This document shows positions 4,748 through 12,687 of a stretch of 21,641 nucleotides of DNA, piece after piece. Position 1 is the first letter of the stretch. Each line of letters begins with the position of its first letter. Origin of the DNA: a virus. The DNA is taken from the IMG/VR virus record IMGVR_UViG_3300028608_000093, positions 1-21,641 of that record, one strand, 5' to 3'. A model generated the notes under the pieces. It saw nothing but the letters and a program-made list of their open reading frames with translations. It was not told where the DNA came from and ran no database searches. Both the position numbers and the translations under genes were made by a program.

Positions 4748-5640
4748 GGCGTTCCCCCGATAGGTGGCGTGATGGTTGTTCGGCAGGCGCCGCCGTCCTG
4801 CTTGGCGCCGTCCGTATAGGTGATGGCCCAGCGGCCGTCATCGCCGCAGTATGAGTTGGCAATGCCGCGGCCGGGCTCCCCTTGTGGTCCTCCAGGGCCT
4901 TCGGGTCCTCCCGGGCCGGGCACCGTGGAGTCCGAGCCGGAGGCGCCCCTGCACGCATCGTTAGCACAGAACTGCTGGACGGCGGCAAGGATAGCCTCCG
5001 CGCTTGGGGGCGGTCCCGTGCCACCACTGGGGCCAATGCAGATCCCCGGGGCGCAGTAAGCGGTTACGGCCGCTAGGACCATGTCAGGTGTTGGCTGAGC
5101 GGCCTTCCCGTCCGCGCCATTGGTGCCGTTGGTCCCGGCTGTTCCTTTGCATCTACCGTCCGAGCAGAACGCGGCGAACGCGGATGCGATGTCATCCGGG
5201 GTGGGCGGCTGCCCGTCTCGCCCCTTGCAGTTCCCGTCCGCGCAATACGAACGGAAGGCTTGGACGAGGTCTGCTTGCGAGGGCCCGCCTAGCGGTGCCG
5301 CTGGAGCAGTTGGCGCGATGGTCGGTTCGCCGGCCGCTTCCGCCCATTTTGCGCAGAGGTCCATATCGTAGATCTGCCGGTCGCCTTCGCCGCAGAGAGC
5401 CTTGCCGGCTTCCTTGGCGATCTCCTTTTTCTCACCCTGCTGCTGCTGGGCGAAGGTAGCGTTTGACGCCGCCAGCCGCTGATTGTCCGCAACCAGGAAG
5501 AGGCACACGACGGCGAAGATTACCGCCGCGACAGCCAGCCCAAGGATTAGCAGGTTCCGGCGCCGCGCCGCCTTATTTCGGCGGTTCAGGTCCGTCTCCT
5601 GCTCCTCAATGGCCTTGTCGAACTCTGACTCGTTACTCAT
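4744..5640 (-). CDS. membrane-anchored collagen-like protein with repeated Cys pairs
   Basis: This 298-residue protein starts at the ATG at 5640, with GGAGG 6 nt upstream; an earlier ATG would overlap that site. A basic segment (residues 20-29) precedes one transmembrane helix (about 29-50), predicting a short cytoplasmic N-terminus and an exported body. A Gln/Glu/Lys helix follows. Then come four repeats of a helix ending in [YF]C-x4-C-[KIR]-G, with Cys pairs at 133/138, 159/164, 196/201 and 225/230, joined by Gly-rich G-x-y linkers. A collagen-like stretch (about 241-258) leads to a C-terminal domain with Cys265 and Cys286. It sits between a membrane/coiled-coil gene and the endolysin, suggesting a role in lysis or the envelope; a virion part is possible. 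Confidence 0.75.
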   Translation of the reverse strand: MSNESEFDKAIEEQETDLNRRNKAARRRNLLILGLAVAAVIFAVVCLFLVADNQRLAASNATFAQQQQGEKKEIAKEAGKALCGEGDRQIYDMDLCAKWAEAAGEPTIAPTAPAAPLGGPSQADLVQAFRSYCADGNCKGRDGQPPTPDDIASAFAAFCSDGRCKGTAGTNGTNGADGKAAQPTPDMVLAAVTAYCAPGICIGPSGGTGPPPSAEAILAAVQQFCANDACRGASGSDSTVPGPGGPEGPGGPQGEPGRGIANSYCGDDGRWAITYTDGAKQDGGACRTTITPPIGGTP

Positions 5641-5911
5641 CGTCATCCTCCGGCCATTCCGCTGGATCGGGCCTGATGTCATGCGCCACTAGTTGTTCCC
5701 GCCAGCGGTCCCCCGCACGGGTGCGGAGTGAGAGCTTCCGGCGCAGTGCCGCGATGGTCTTCTTCAATTCCTCGATGCGGTCCTTGAGAGTCTGGATCAT
5801 CGCGGCCTCCCCCGAGTCACGCTTCTTGTCCGCCCGGTTGACGAGCCATGCGACTCCACCACCCATGACGCCAAGGAACCCCCCGAGGGGTATAAGCCAC
5901 TGAAGATCCAC
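5633..5911 (-). CDS. small membrane protein with coiled coil
   Basis: The product is 92 residues if started at the GTG at 5911, which has GGGGAGGA 7 nt upstream; the open frame extends further but would overlap the minor tail gene. Residues 3-24 are one hydrophobic membrane helix with a Gly-rich face. Residues about 37-65 are a Lys/Glu/Leu coiled coil (TLKDRIEELKKTIAALRRKL), and the end is very acidic. Its stop overlaps the start of the next gene by 8 nt (ATGAGTAA). As first gene of the lysis group it could be a second holin-like or spanin-like factor, or an assembly partner of the next membrane protein. I do not recognise a named family. Confidence 0.7.
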   Translation of the reverse strand: MDLQWLIPLGGFLGVMGGGVAWLVNRADKKRDSGEAAMIQTLKDRIEELKKTIAALRRKLSLRTRAGDRWREQLVAHDIRPDPAEWPEDDDE

Positions 5912-5925
5912 ATTGGCGTCCTCCC

Positions 5926-6834
5926 CTAGTAGCCGACTGCGATATACGAGACTTTGAGGGTCAAGCTCGCAAGCGCGCTGCCGTTCGGGTTCAGGAAGCG
6001 CACGCAAACTTTGGTGCGGTCGGTCAGCTCGTTGATGATCTTGACGTTGATTGCGCCGAAGCCGCCCGTTGATTGGGCGTCCGTGATGGTGATCGCGGTC
6101 AGTGCCGATGGGAACGCTGTGGGGAACGTGTAGATCACGTCACCGTTGGCGTTCGTGGCGGGGAATACCCGTGTTTCAGCCTTGATGATGGGGGTGCTTG
6201 AGGATTGGCCGGCGTCAACACCTGGCGGCGTACTGCCGGACCATTCGGGGGTGTCGTTCGCGCCAACCCGTCGCGTCCACGTGGTGCCGCCGATGGTAAT
6301 CTGCGTGCCAGTCGAGTTGAGGAAGGACCGCACAAGGTCATCGTTGGCGACAATCGCCCCGCCGTCGCCGGACCATGTGCGCAGGTCCACAATCGCGGTC
6401 GGCTGTGTCTGGCCGGCAGTGACCTGTACGAGGGCGATGGGCTGCTCGTCAATGTTGCCGGGTCCAGTCTGCCGGCCGCCTGGGATCGTCTTGGTTGATC
6501 CGCCGTTGACCTTCACGAATTTGGACTCGCCGCCAGTCGGGGTCCAGTCGCGGCGGACCGCGATCAGGTCCCAACGCGAGCCGGAACTAATCGTGTCGAG
6601 CTGGATGGTTTCGTTGTCCACGGTCTTATCCGTGACGCCGCAACCGAAGCCCTCGCCCGCGCCAATCGACACGGTGCGGTCCTGCCCGGCAACGGCAGTG
6701 ACCTTCCAGTGCAGCGGGGAGCGCACACCGTACTTAGCCGTTCCGATAGACGGGAAAGCATCAGCCCATGCCGTCTCGGTGTACGGGTTCACCGTGGTCG
6801 TGTCATAGCCGTGAGAAGTGAATGTGACTGCCAC
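5926..6834 (-). CDS. minor tail protein
   Basis: This 302-residue protein starts at a GTG that shares its G with the stop of the gene upstream (TAGTG), with AGGAGG 7 nt before it. The sequence is beta-rich. Residues 1-150 resemble the N-terminal domain of tail-tip/baseplate proteins in actinophages (KWKVTA-type strands, TVSIGAGEGFG, WDLIAVRRDW, a GPG loop and QPIALVQVTAG). A linker follows and then a C-terminal beta domain (about 210-302) with ITITDAQ and VKIINEL. It follows the Gp37/Tal-like protein, so it is probably part of the tail tip and may bind the host. The exact role is not shown by sequence. Confidence 0.75.
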   Translation of the reverse strand: MAVTFTSHGYDTTTVNPYTETAWADAFPSIGTAKYGVRSPLHWKVTAVAGQDRTVSIGAGEGFGCGVTDKTVDNETIQLDTISSGSRWDLIAVRRDWTPTGGESKFVKVNGGSTKTIPGGRQTGPGNIDEQPIALVQVTAGQTQPTAIVDLRTWSGDGGAIVANDDLVRSFLNSTGTQITIGGTTWTRRVGANDTPEWSGSTPPGVDAGQSSSTPIIKAETRVFPATNANGDVIYTFPTAFPSALTAITITDAQSTGGFGAINVKIINELTDRTKVCVRFLNPNGSALASLTLKVSYIAVGY

Positions 6835-7958
6835 TAGCGGGCCTCCTGGTTTCGTTGCCGCCGTGCGAGGGAAGCGATTCGTTGCGCGGTAATCCGCTCT
6901 GGCTGGTTGGTCAGTTCGCCGATGGCCGGCTCAACTGACGCGTACTCCGGCGACACCCATTTGAGAGTGCATTCGCGGATCACTTCGGTAATGGTGATGT
7001 CGTCCGTGACCTTGACGGGGACACGGTCGCCCACATGGAATCCGCCCGGCCCGTACTGGAAGATGCCGGAACCTGCGAGGGTGAGTGAGACGCCGTTCTT
7101 GGGCCCGAGTTCGTCAAGGGTTTCCTGCCCGCGGGCGTACATGACCGCATCGGCGTTGTCGTCCCTTGCGTCCCGGAACGTTTCGGCCCGCATCCCGTAC
7201 TGGGTTTCGCGTGCCGTGTCCGCGAGCGTCAGGAACTTCCGTGCGACCCCCTCACCCTGCCCGCCAATAACGGCGCGGGATGCGGTAGGCCTAGTGCGAG
7301 TCATGTTGACCTGCTTGAGCGTGCGGCCCTTCACCGACAGGCTGCGAGGGTGCGTCACAGGCTCGTACACGTCCAGGACCAGCGCGGTCCCCTCCTGCTT
7401 GACGGTGACGCCAATCCCGGCATCCTCGACCGCTGGGAACAGTTGATCCATGAGCGGGTGCATCCTGAGGGGCACGCCGCCGGGGATCGTGGCGCCCCGG
7501 GCAAGGTTCGTTGCGACAGTCAAACCGGGGACAGCCAGCCGGGCCACGCCATTCTCAGTGACGGCCGTCTTCACGATCGTCTCCGCGGGCCCGGTGTACG
7601 TCCGGTACTCAGCGGAACCCTGAGCGCTGATAGCGGCGCCGGGAACAGGCCAACCAAGGATCTCCCGCAGCACGCGGAAGTCATCCTCTACCGTGACCGT
7701 GTAGAGTCCCTTGACGCCGTCTGCGCTCAGACTGTCGGCCACGATAGGCCCGCTAATGAGGTGCTGGCCCTTGAATAGGACCCTGAGCCGGGCCCCGTCC
7801 GCTTTGAGCTTCTCAAAGCTTTTGTGAGCCAGTGGGACCGTCATCGTTAGGGTGGAGACGAGGTTATGCCGATCGGTGACCTCAAGCGCAGTTGGGTTTC
7901 CGATCTGGCACTGGAAGACGCGGTTCTTGTCGTAGACGCTGATGCGGAAGACGCTCAC
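6834..7958 (-). CDS. tail-tip hub protein, Gp37/Tal-like
   Basis: The product has 374 residues from the GTG at 7958, which forms a GTGA overlap with the gene upstream and has GGAGG 5 nt before it; a GTG one codon earlier would crowd that site. The order of beta strands fits the siphovirus ReqiPepy6 Gp37-like family: FRISVYDKNRVFQCQI, a GPIVADSL strand, then YTVTVEDDFRVLREIL. These proteins form the central hub beneath the Dit ring and are the equivalent of Tal. No peptidase motif is visible, so wall cleavage is more likely supplied by the tape measure peptidase. Residues from about 340 are helical and basic. Confidence 0.8.
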   Translation of the reverse strand: MSVFRISVYDKNRVFQCQIGNPTALEVTDRHNLVSTLTMTVPLAHKSFEKLKADGARLRVLFKGQHLISGPIVADSLSADGVKGLYTVTVEDDFRVLREILGWPVPGAAISAQGSAEYRTYTGPAETIVKTAVTENGVARLAVPGLTVATNLARGATIPGGVPLRMHPLMDQLFPAVEDAGIGVTVKQEGTALVLDVYEPVTHPRSLSVKGRTLKQVNMTRTRPTASRAVIGGQGEGVARKFLTLADTARETQYGMRAETFRDARDDNADAVMYARGQETLDELGPKNGVSLTLAGSGIFQYGPGGFHVGDRVPVKVTDDITITEVIRECTLKWVSPEYASVEPAIGELTNQPERITAQRIASLARRQRNQEAR

Positions 7959-8938
7959 CACGGCCTCCGATACAGCGTAGGCAGGAGGACTTCAACCGTT
8001 CCGGCGCCGGTGATCTCCAGCGACAAGGGCACCTGCGAGCCAGCAGGGACCGGCGCGAAGTCCGCTTCCCCGAGCTCCGCGGTCATGTCAACCGGGTTGA
8101 TGAGGTCCACGCCGACAATCCGCTCCGAAGGCTTCTTAGAGGCGCCCGAGACGGTGATGTCATAGAGGGTCGCGCCGATCATGTCCGGATCCGACTCGAT
8201 CACCAAGCACGTGCCGGCCATAACCGCAAAGGGCACATTGACAACCACGTCGCCAACACCAGCCGAAACCGCCGTCGTGTCGCCGTCAATAAACCAGCGC
8301 GGATAAGACTCGACGTCGCCAGGGTTGTCCATCCTGGCGTTCGCCGCCGAGTAGGAGGACGCGATGTTGACGATCTGCGGGCCGTCCGGCTCGAAGAACG
8401 GCAACGGCTCAACCTCGCCGATGAAACTGTTCACCACCGGATCGCCGACCCAGTAAGGCTGCTCAGCAATCAACGTGATCCCGTAGGAGTCCCAGCCCGT
8501 CCGCATAGGGTCGTGATCCCGGACCTTATCCCCGTCAGAGAGGAATCGCAGCCGGAGCGTACGGTGGCTGCCGTCCGGGTGCGTCACCGTCCAGACGCCA
8601 GTATCCTGCGGGTCCATAGTTGCCCAGAAGGCCCGGTCGCGGTGCATCCAGTCAATAGAGCCAGCGTCTGAGTAGATATGTAAGGGCCAGAACACTTCGC
8701 GGTCTAGAACGCTCGTGCCCTCATACCTAGACCCGGCCGCGGCCGGCGACACTGTTGAGTGCCGCTCAGCCGTGACCGAACCAAGGCCCCGCACCCCAGG
8801 CTTTAGAAAGAGGCCGGTGGGCGGGCTCATAAGATCCCACTCGGACCCCTTCGCGGTCCATCGCATAGACATCCCGGACCACGCCGGGGCCGCTGGCGTA
8901 GGCGGCATGTATGGTGCACCGTAAACGATATTCGCCAC
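7955..8938 (-). CDS. distal tail (Dit)-like protein
   Basis: This 327-residue protein starts at a GTG with AAGGAG 6 nt upstream. It begins 9 nt after the tape measure stop, the usual place for Dit. Residues 1-165 contain conserved-looking features of the actinophage tail protein family: GSEWDLM, a GVRGLG strand, REVFWPLHIYS, RAFWATMDP and TLIAEQPYW, in keeping with the Dit N-terminal ring domain. The rest is beta-rich with SYPRWFIDGD, typical of the galectin-like second domain. Dit hexamers join the tail tube to the tip hub. Confidence 0.8.
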   Translation of the reverse strand: MANIVYGAPYMPPTPAAPAWSGMSMRWTAKGSEWDLMSPPTGLFLKPGVRGLGSVTAERHSTVSPAAAGSRYEGTSVLDREVFWPLHIYSDAGSIDWMHRDRAFWATMDPQDTGVWTVTHPDGSHRTLRLRFLSDGDKVRDHDPMRTGWDSYGITLIAEQPYWVGDPVVNSFIGEVEPLPFFEPDGPQIVNIASSYSAANARMDNPGDVESYPRWFIDGDTTAVSAGVGDVVVNVPFAVMAGTCLVIESDPDMIGATLYDITVSGASKKPSERIVGVDLINPVDMTAELGEADFAPVPAGSQVPLSLEITGAGTVEVLLPTLYRRPW

Positions 8939-8947
8939 TGAGGCTCC

Positions 8948-11900
8948 TTACTGGTAGACCGCTTGCGCGTCACGCTGCTTGTTGAGGATGACTCGCGCCA
9001 GCTCGGTTTCGTCCCGGACGTGGATCTCGCCGTAGTTATTAAACCCGCCATGAGACTGCCCTGAGTTGCCCGCGGCCAGCCGACTGATGTCCGCCCACTG
9101 CCGCGGGTTGAGGATCGCCTCGGGCTTGCCGGTGCGATTCACTACCTGCGAGATACCGGGAGGCAGGATGCCGCCCAGGTCATACAGTGCCGGACCCGCC
9201 GCGGAACCCCTGCCGCCGGTAATGAGATCGGAGACGCTACCGAACAGCTTCTTACCGATACCGATAGCAAGGTCGGCGATCATGCCAGCCGCCGGGAACG
9301 CCTCACGGAACTTCGCCAACAGCCCGTCGATGATGCCCGCCAGCGGATTGAAGCCGCCGCCCGAAGGCGCGCCAGCACCGGACAGGTAACCGTGCGGGTC
9401 AACATCATTCGGCCAGCCCCCCGCGAACGTCCCGAAGTGCAGGTGAGGACCAGACGTAATGCCCGTGTTACCCGACAAAGCGATCTGCTGCCCAGCCCGG
9501 ACCATGTCACCGACCTTCACAGCCATCGAGGACAGGTGAGCGAACCACGACTGAATACCGGAACCGCCGTCGACGTGGACCTCGTTGCCACCCCACACCC
9601 CCGGAGCCTGAACGCCGGGCCCAGACCAAGACACGCGTCCGTTCTCAGTAGCGAACACCGGAGTGCCGACCGACGCCGCATAGTCAACGCCCTTATGGAT
9701 CCGGTTATAACCCTGCGTCTCGATCATCTGCTTCAGCGGATTCACGAAGCCGCCCTTGGCGTATCCCGCCAACGACTTAGCCATGGCATAAAGGTTCGCC
9801 ACACCGGCCTTGCGAGTCTGCTCCTTGGTGAACACGAACTCGCCGCCGTGGACGATGCCCGCAGGCTCGTCCTTGGCGCCGTTACCCGTGTATCCGCCAT
9901 TCATGAACCCGGCAGGCAGTGCCACGCGAGGCAGCTTGTCGATGCCCGGCAGGATGCCAGCGACGGTGTTGAACGCGCCAATCAGGCCATCATTGATGAC
10001 CGTATCGACGACGAACCTCACCGGCATCTTGGCGATTTCCTGCAGCTTGTCCCAGGCCGTCTTGATGAATCCGACGCCGTCCTCGAATGCCTTCGGGATT
10101 GTCTTCGTGATGAAGTCCGAAAGCGTGTCAAAGACCGGCTTGATGACGTTGTCCCAAACCCACTTGATGGTGTTTCCGATGTTGTCGAAAACGGGCTTGA
10201 TCGCGTTGTTGTACAGCCAGTTGAAGGCATTCGGCAGGATAACCGTGAACACGTTCACCCAAGCGTCAAAGACGGGCTTGAGAAGCGTCTCCCAAACCCA
10301 CTTCGCCGCGTTGCCGATGGCGTCAAACACTGGCTTGATGACGCTGTCATGCAGCCAGTTCAGCGCGTTCGGGATTACCGTCTGGAATACGTACAGCCAC
10401 GCGTCAAACGTCGGCTTCAGCACGTTGTCCCAGACCCACTTGACCGCGTCCCCAATCCCGTCAAAGACCGGCCTTATAACGCTCTCGTAGAGCCATGTAA
10501 AGACGGCCGGAAGGGTGACCTGGAACATGTATGCCCACGCGTCGAACACCGGCTTGAGTACGTTGTCCCATACCCACGAAATGACCGAACCAATCCCGTC
10601 AAAGACGGGCTTGACGGCATTCTCGTAGAGCCAGTTAAAGATCGCACCAATTCCATTGACCGCCTCGACCATTCGATTCCAGAAGGCCATGAACAGCGGA
10701 ATCACGATGTAGGTGATCAGCGAAACGATGAGCTGGAAGATGCCGCGGAAGAACAGGTAGAAGCCGCCGACAATGACGCCGATAGAGTCGAACACCGGCT
10801 TGATGTAGGTCAGATAGAGCGCCGTGAAAACGTCGCCCACGAACTTGACCGCCGCCGCAATTCCATCGAACACCGGCTTGATGATCGATTCGTAAAGCCA
10901 CGTGAACACCGCGCCGATACCGTCGATGGTTGACTGAATGAACGATGCGATGTTGTCGAACACCGGCTTGATGATGTCCGTCCAGAGCCAGCTAAAGAAG
11001 CCGCCGACAGCCTTTATCGCGTTGTTCCAGGCTGGCATTGCCGTGTCCGTGAACCACGAAACAACGGCGCCGATAGCATCCTGGATCCACTGGAAAGAGT
11101 TAGTGACAGCCTCGGAAACCCACCGCATTGCAGCGTCCACGCCATCACGGAACCAACCAATATTGTTGTAGGCCCATACGAAGCCGGCCACCAGCGCGGC
11201 GATACCGGCAATGATCCAGCCAACCGGGCCCATTGCAATAAGCCACGCAGCCGCGATCTTGACGGCCTGGATGGTCGCCTGCGCGCCCATGAGGAGCCAG
11301 CCGCCAACCATGGCGACGACAGCCCACGAGTGTGTAAAGGCAGCCTTGATCGCCTCGGCCTGCGTGATCGTCCATGCGATCTTCTGCTGCACTGCGGACT
11401 TCATCGCCTCGACGCCAAGCGCTACCCAGTGCGGGATTAGGGAGACGACAATGAGACCGACAATGATCCCGATAGGGGCGCGCATGTCCCAGAGCCACTT
11501 GGCGACGTCTTTGCTAGTGTCGATGACCTTTTGGAGAGCGTCAGGGATCTTCTTGACTTCGTCACGGATGGTCAGCAGGAAGTCCACAAAGCGGGAATCC
11601 TCTTCCCACCCGAACGCGGACGTCAGCTTGCCAGTGAAGTCACCAGTGATCAGCAGGTCATAGAGGCCCTGCGCTCCGTCGCGGACCTTGAGGAGGAAGT
11701 CGACGAGCGGCGAATCCTCTTCCCAGCCAAAGGCCGCGGTGAGCTTGCCCGTAAAGTCGCCCTTGACCATGAGGTCATAGAGTCCTTGTGCGCCCGCGAG
11801 GGTCTTATCCAGGAAGGTGCCAATTGCGGCACCGGCAATCTTCGCGCCCTCTTCCAGCGGCTTCATCCACTCGATAGCGCCGGCAAAGAACTGCTGGATC

Positions 11901-12667
11901 TTCGGGTACACGCCGGACAGCAGCGAGGCACCGATACGGCCGACAGAGGCCATGGTGTTCTTGAACGCGCCCTTGAGCGTTTCGCCGGATTTGAGAGCGG
12001 CGCCGCCGAGGCCAGACTCCATCGCGTTGGCAAACGTGGCGAAGTCGATCTGCCCCTTCTCGGACATTTTGTACACTTCCTCGGCAGTCTTGCCGAGCTC
12101 CTTGCCGAGGAGTTGAACGATGGGAATGCCGGCATCGCCAAGCTGCGCCAAGATATCGCCCTGCACCTTATTGGATGCGGCGGCCTTGTTCCAGATGGCG
12201 CCCATCTCGCCGAGCCCCACGCCGGCAATGCTTGCGCTGTCACCAACGAGCCGCAGCACACGCTGTAGATCCTTGCCGGGCTTGATGCCAGACGCCACTA
12301 CGCCAGCGGCCACCGAAGCGGCCTCATCCAGCCCGAAAGCTGTGCCCTTCACCGATGCCATGGCATCGTTCATGATGCCCGTTACGGACTCGACCGAGTG
12401 ACCGAGGCCCGAGAGCTTAGCCTTGGCCTCCTCGATGGCCTGCAAGCGGCCGAAGCCTTTGGTGAGCGCTACACCCAGGGCTGCAACGGCGCCGCCAGCG
12501 ACGGCCACCGCGCCCGTCTTGAGCGCCCCGCCAAGGGCCGAGCCCATGCTCGACCCGGCGCGAGTACCCTCGGACGTTGCGACGCCGTCCAGCTCGCGCC
12601 CAACGGTCTGCTGCAAGTTCTTGAAGGTAGGCCGGATAAGTATGTCCGCTACGCCGATCGTGGGCAT
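8948..12667 (-). CDS. tape measure protein with M23 peptidase domain
   Basis: At 1239 residues this is the largest gene, as expected of a tape measure. The ATG at 12667 has AGGAGG 6 nt upstream. Residues about 60-280 match tape measure N-terminal modules (IKPGKDLQRVLRLVGDSA, QLGDAGIPIVQLLG). A 39-residue segment is tandemly duplicated (residues 293-370). Several hydrophobic helices follow (about 395-500), likely to cross the membrane during DNA entry. Residues 684-840 carry a 46-residue Trp-rich repeat. Residues about 980-1085 are an M23 metallopeptidase: HKGVD, WFAHL and GPHLHFG provide zinc ligands and catalytic His. The protein sets tail length, and the peptidase probably cuts peptidoglycan during infection. 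It is preceded by the frameshifted chaperones. Confidence 0.95.
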   Translation of the reverse strand: MPTIGVADILIRPTFKNLQQTVGRELDGVATSEGTRAGSSMGSALGGALKTGAVAVAGGAVAALGVALTKGFGRLQAIEEAKAKLSGLGHSVESVTGIMNDAMASVKGTAFGLDEAASVAAGVVASGIKPGKDLQRVLRLVGDSASIAGVGLGEMGAIWNKAAASNKVQGDILAQLGDAGIPIVQLLGKELGKTAEEVYKMSEKGQIDFATFANAMESGLGGAALKSGETLKGAFKNTMASVGRIGASLLSGVYPKIQQFFAGAIEWMKPLEEGAKIAGAAIGTFLDKTLAGAQGLYDLMVKGDFTGKLTAAFGWEEDSPLVDFLLKVRDGAQGLYDLLITGDFTGKLTSAFGWEEDSRFVDFLLTIRDEVKKIPDALQKVIDTSKDVAKWLWDMRAPIGIIVGLIVVSLIPHWVALGVEAMKSAVQQKIAWTITQAEAIKAAFTHSWAVVAMVGGWLLMGAQATIQAVKIAAAWLIAMGPVGWIIAGIAALVAGFVWAYNNIGWFRDGVDAAMRWVSEAVTNSFQWIQDAIGAVVSWFTDTAMPAWNNAIKAVGGFFSWLWTDIIKPVFDNIASFIQSTIDGIGAVFTWLYESIIKPVFDGIAAAVKFVGDVFTALYLTYIKPVFDSIGVIVGGFYLFFRGIFQLIVSLITYIVIPLFMAFWNRMVEAVNGIGAIFNWLYENAVKPVFDGIGSVISWVWDNVLKPVFDAWAYMFQVTLPAVFTWLYESVIRPVFDGIGDAVKWVWDNVLKPTFDAWLYVFQTVIPNALNWLHDSVIKPVFDAIGNAAKWVWETLLKPVFDAWVNVFTVILPNAFNWLYNNAIKPVFDNIGNTIKWVWDNVIKPVFDTLSDFITKTIPKAFEDGVGFIKTAWDKLQEIAKMPVRFVVDTVINDGLIGAFNTVAGILPGIDKLPRVALPAGFMNGGYTGNGAKDEPAGIVHGGEFVFTKEQTRKAGVANLYAMAKSLAGYAKGGFVNPLKQMIETQGYNRIHKGVDYAASVGTPVFATENGRVSWSGPGVQAPGVWGGNEVHVDGGSGIQSWFAHLSSMAVKVGDMVRAGQQIALSGNTGITSGPHLHFGTFAGGWPNDVDPHGYLSGAGAPSGGGFNPLAGIIDGLLAKFREAFPAAGMIADLAIGIGKKLFGSVSDLITGGRGSAAGPALYDLGGILPPGISQVVNRTGKPEAILNPRQWADISRLAAGNSGQSHGGFNNYGEIHVRDETELARVILNKQRDAQAVYQ
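10148..10618 (-). repeat. 46-residue coding repeat in the tape measure gene
   Basis: The segment codes for three full copies plus 19 residues of a 46-residue unit. Each unit has [IVL]-[KR]-P-[VT]-F-D twice: once before GIG...KWVWDN and once before AW...VF...P..NWLY. Further single copies of the KPVFD motif lie on both sides, eleven in all. The DNA copies have drifted, so the duplication is not recent. Confidence 0.8.
11558..11791 (-). repeat. 39-residue tandem duplication in the tape measure gene
   Basis: Two 117-nt units (11791-11675 and 11674-11558) encode nearly the same 39 residues: AQGLYDL, GDFTGKLT, AFGWEEDS and VDFLL are shared. The differences are mostly conservative (M/L, V/I, K/T, A/S). 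Confidence 0.85.
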
Positions 12668-12687
12668 ATGGGCCTCCTGTGAAGTTG

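Noticed and set aside
9392-10933. 513-residue plus-strand open frame
   Set aside because: It lies wholly antisense to the tape measure gene, whose codon use and repeats explain it. Its product is Arg/Asp/His-rich with no domain and no ribosome binding site of note.
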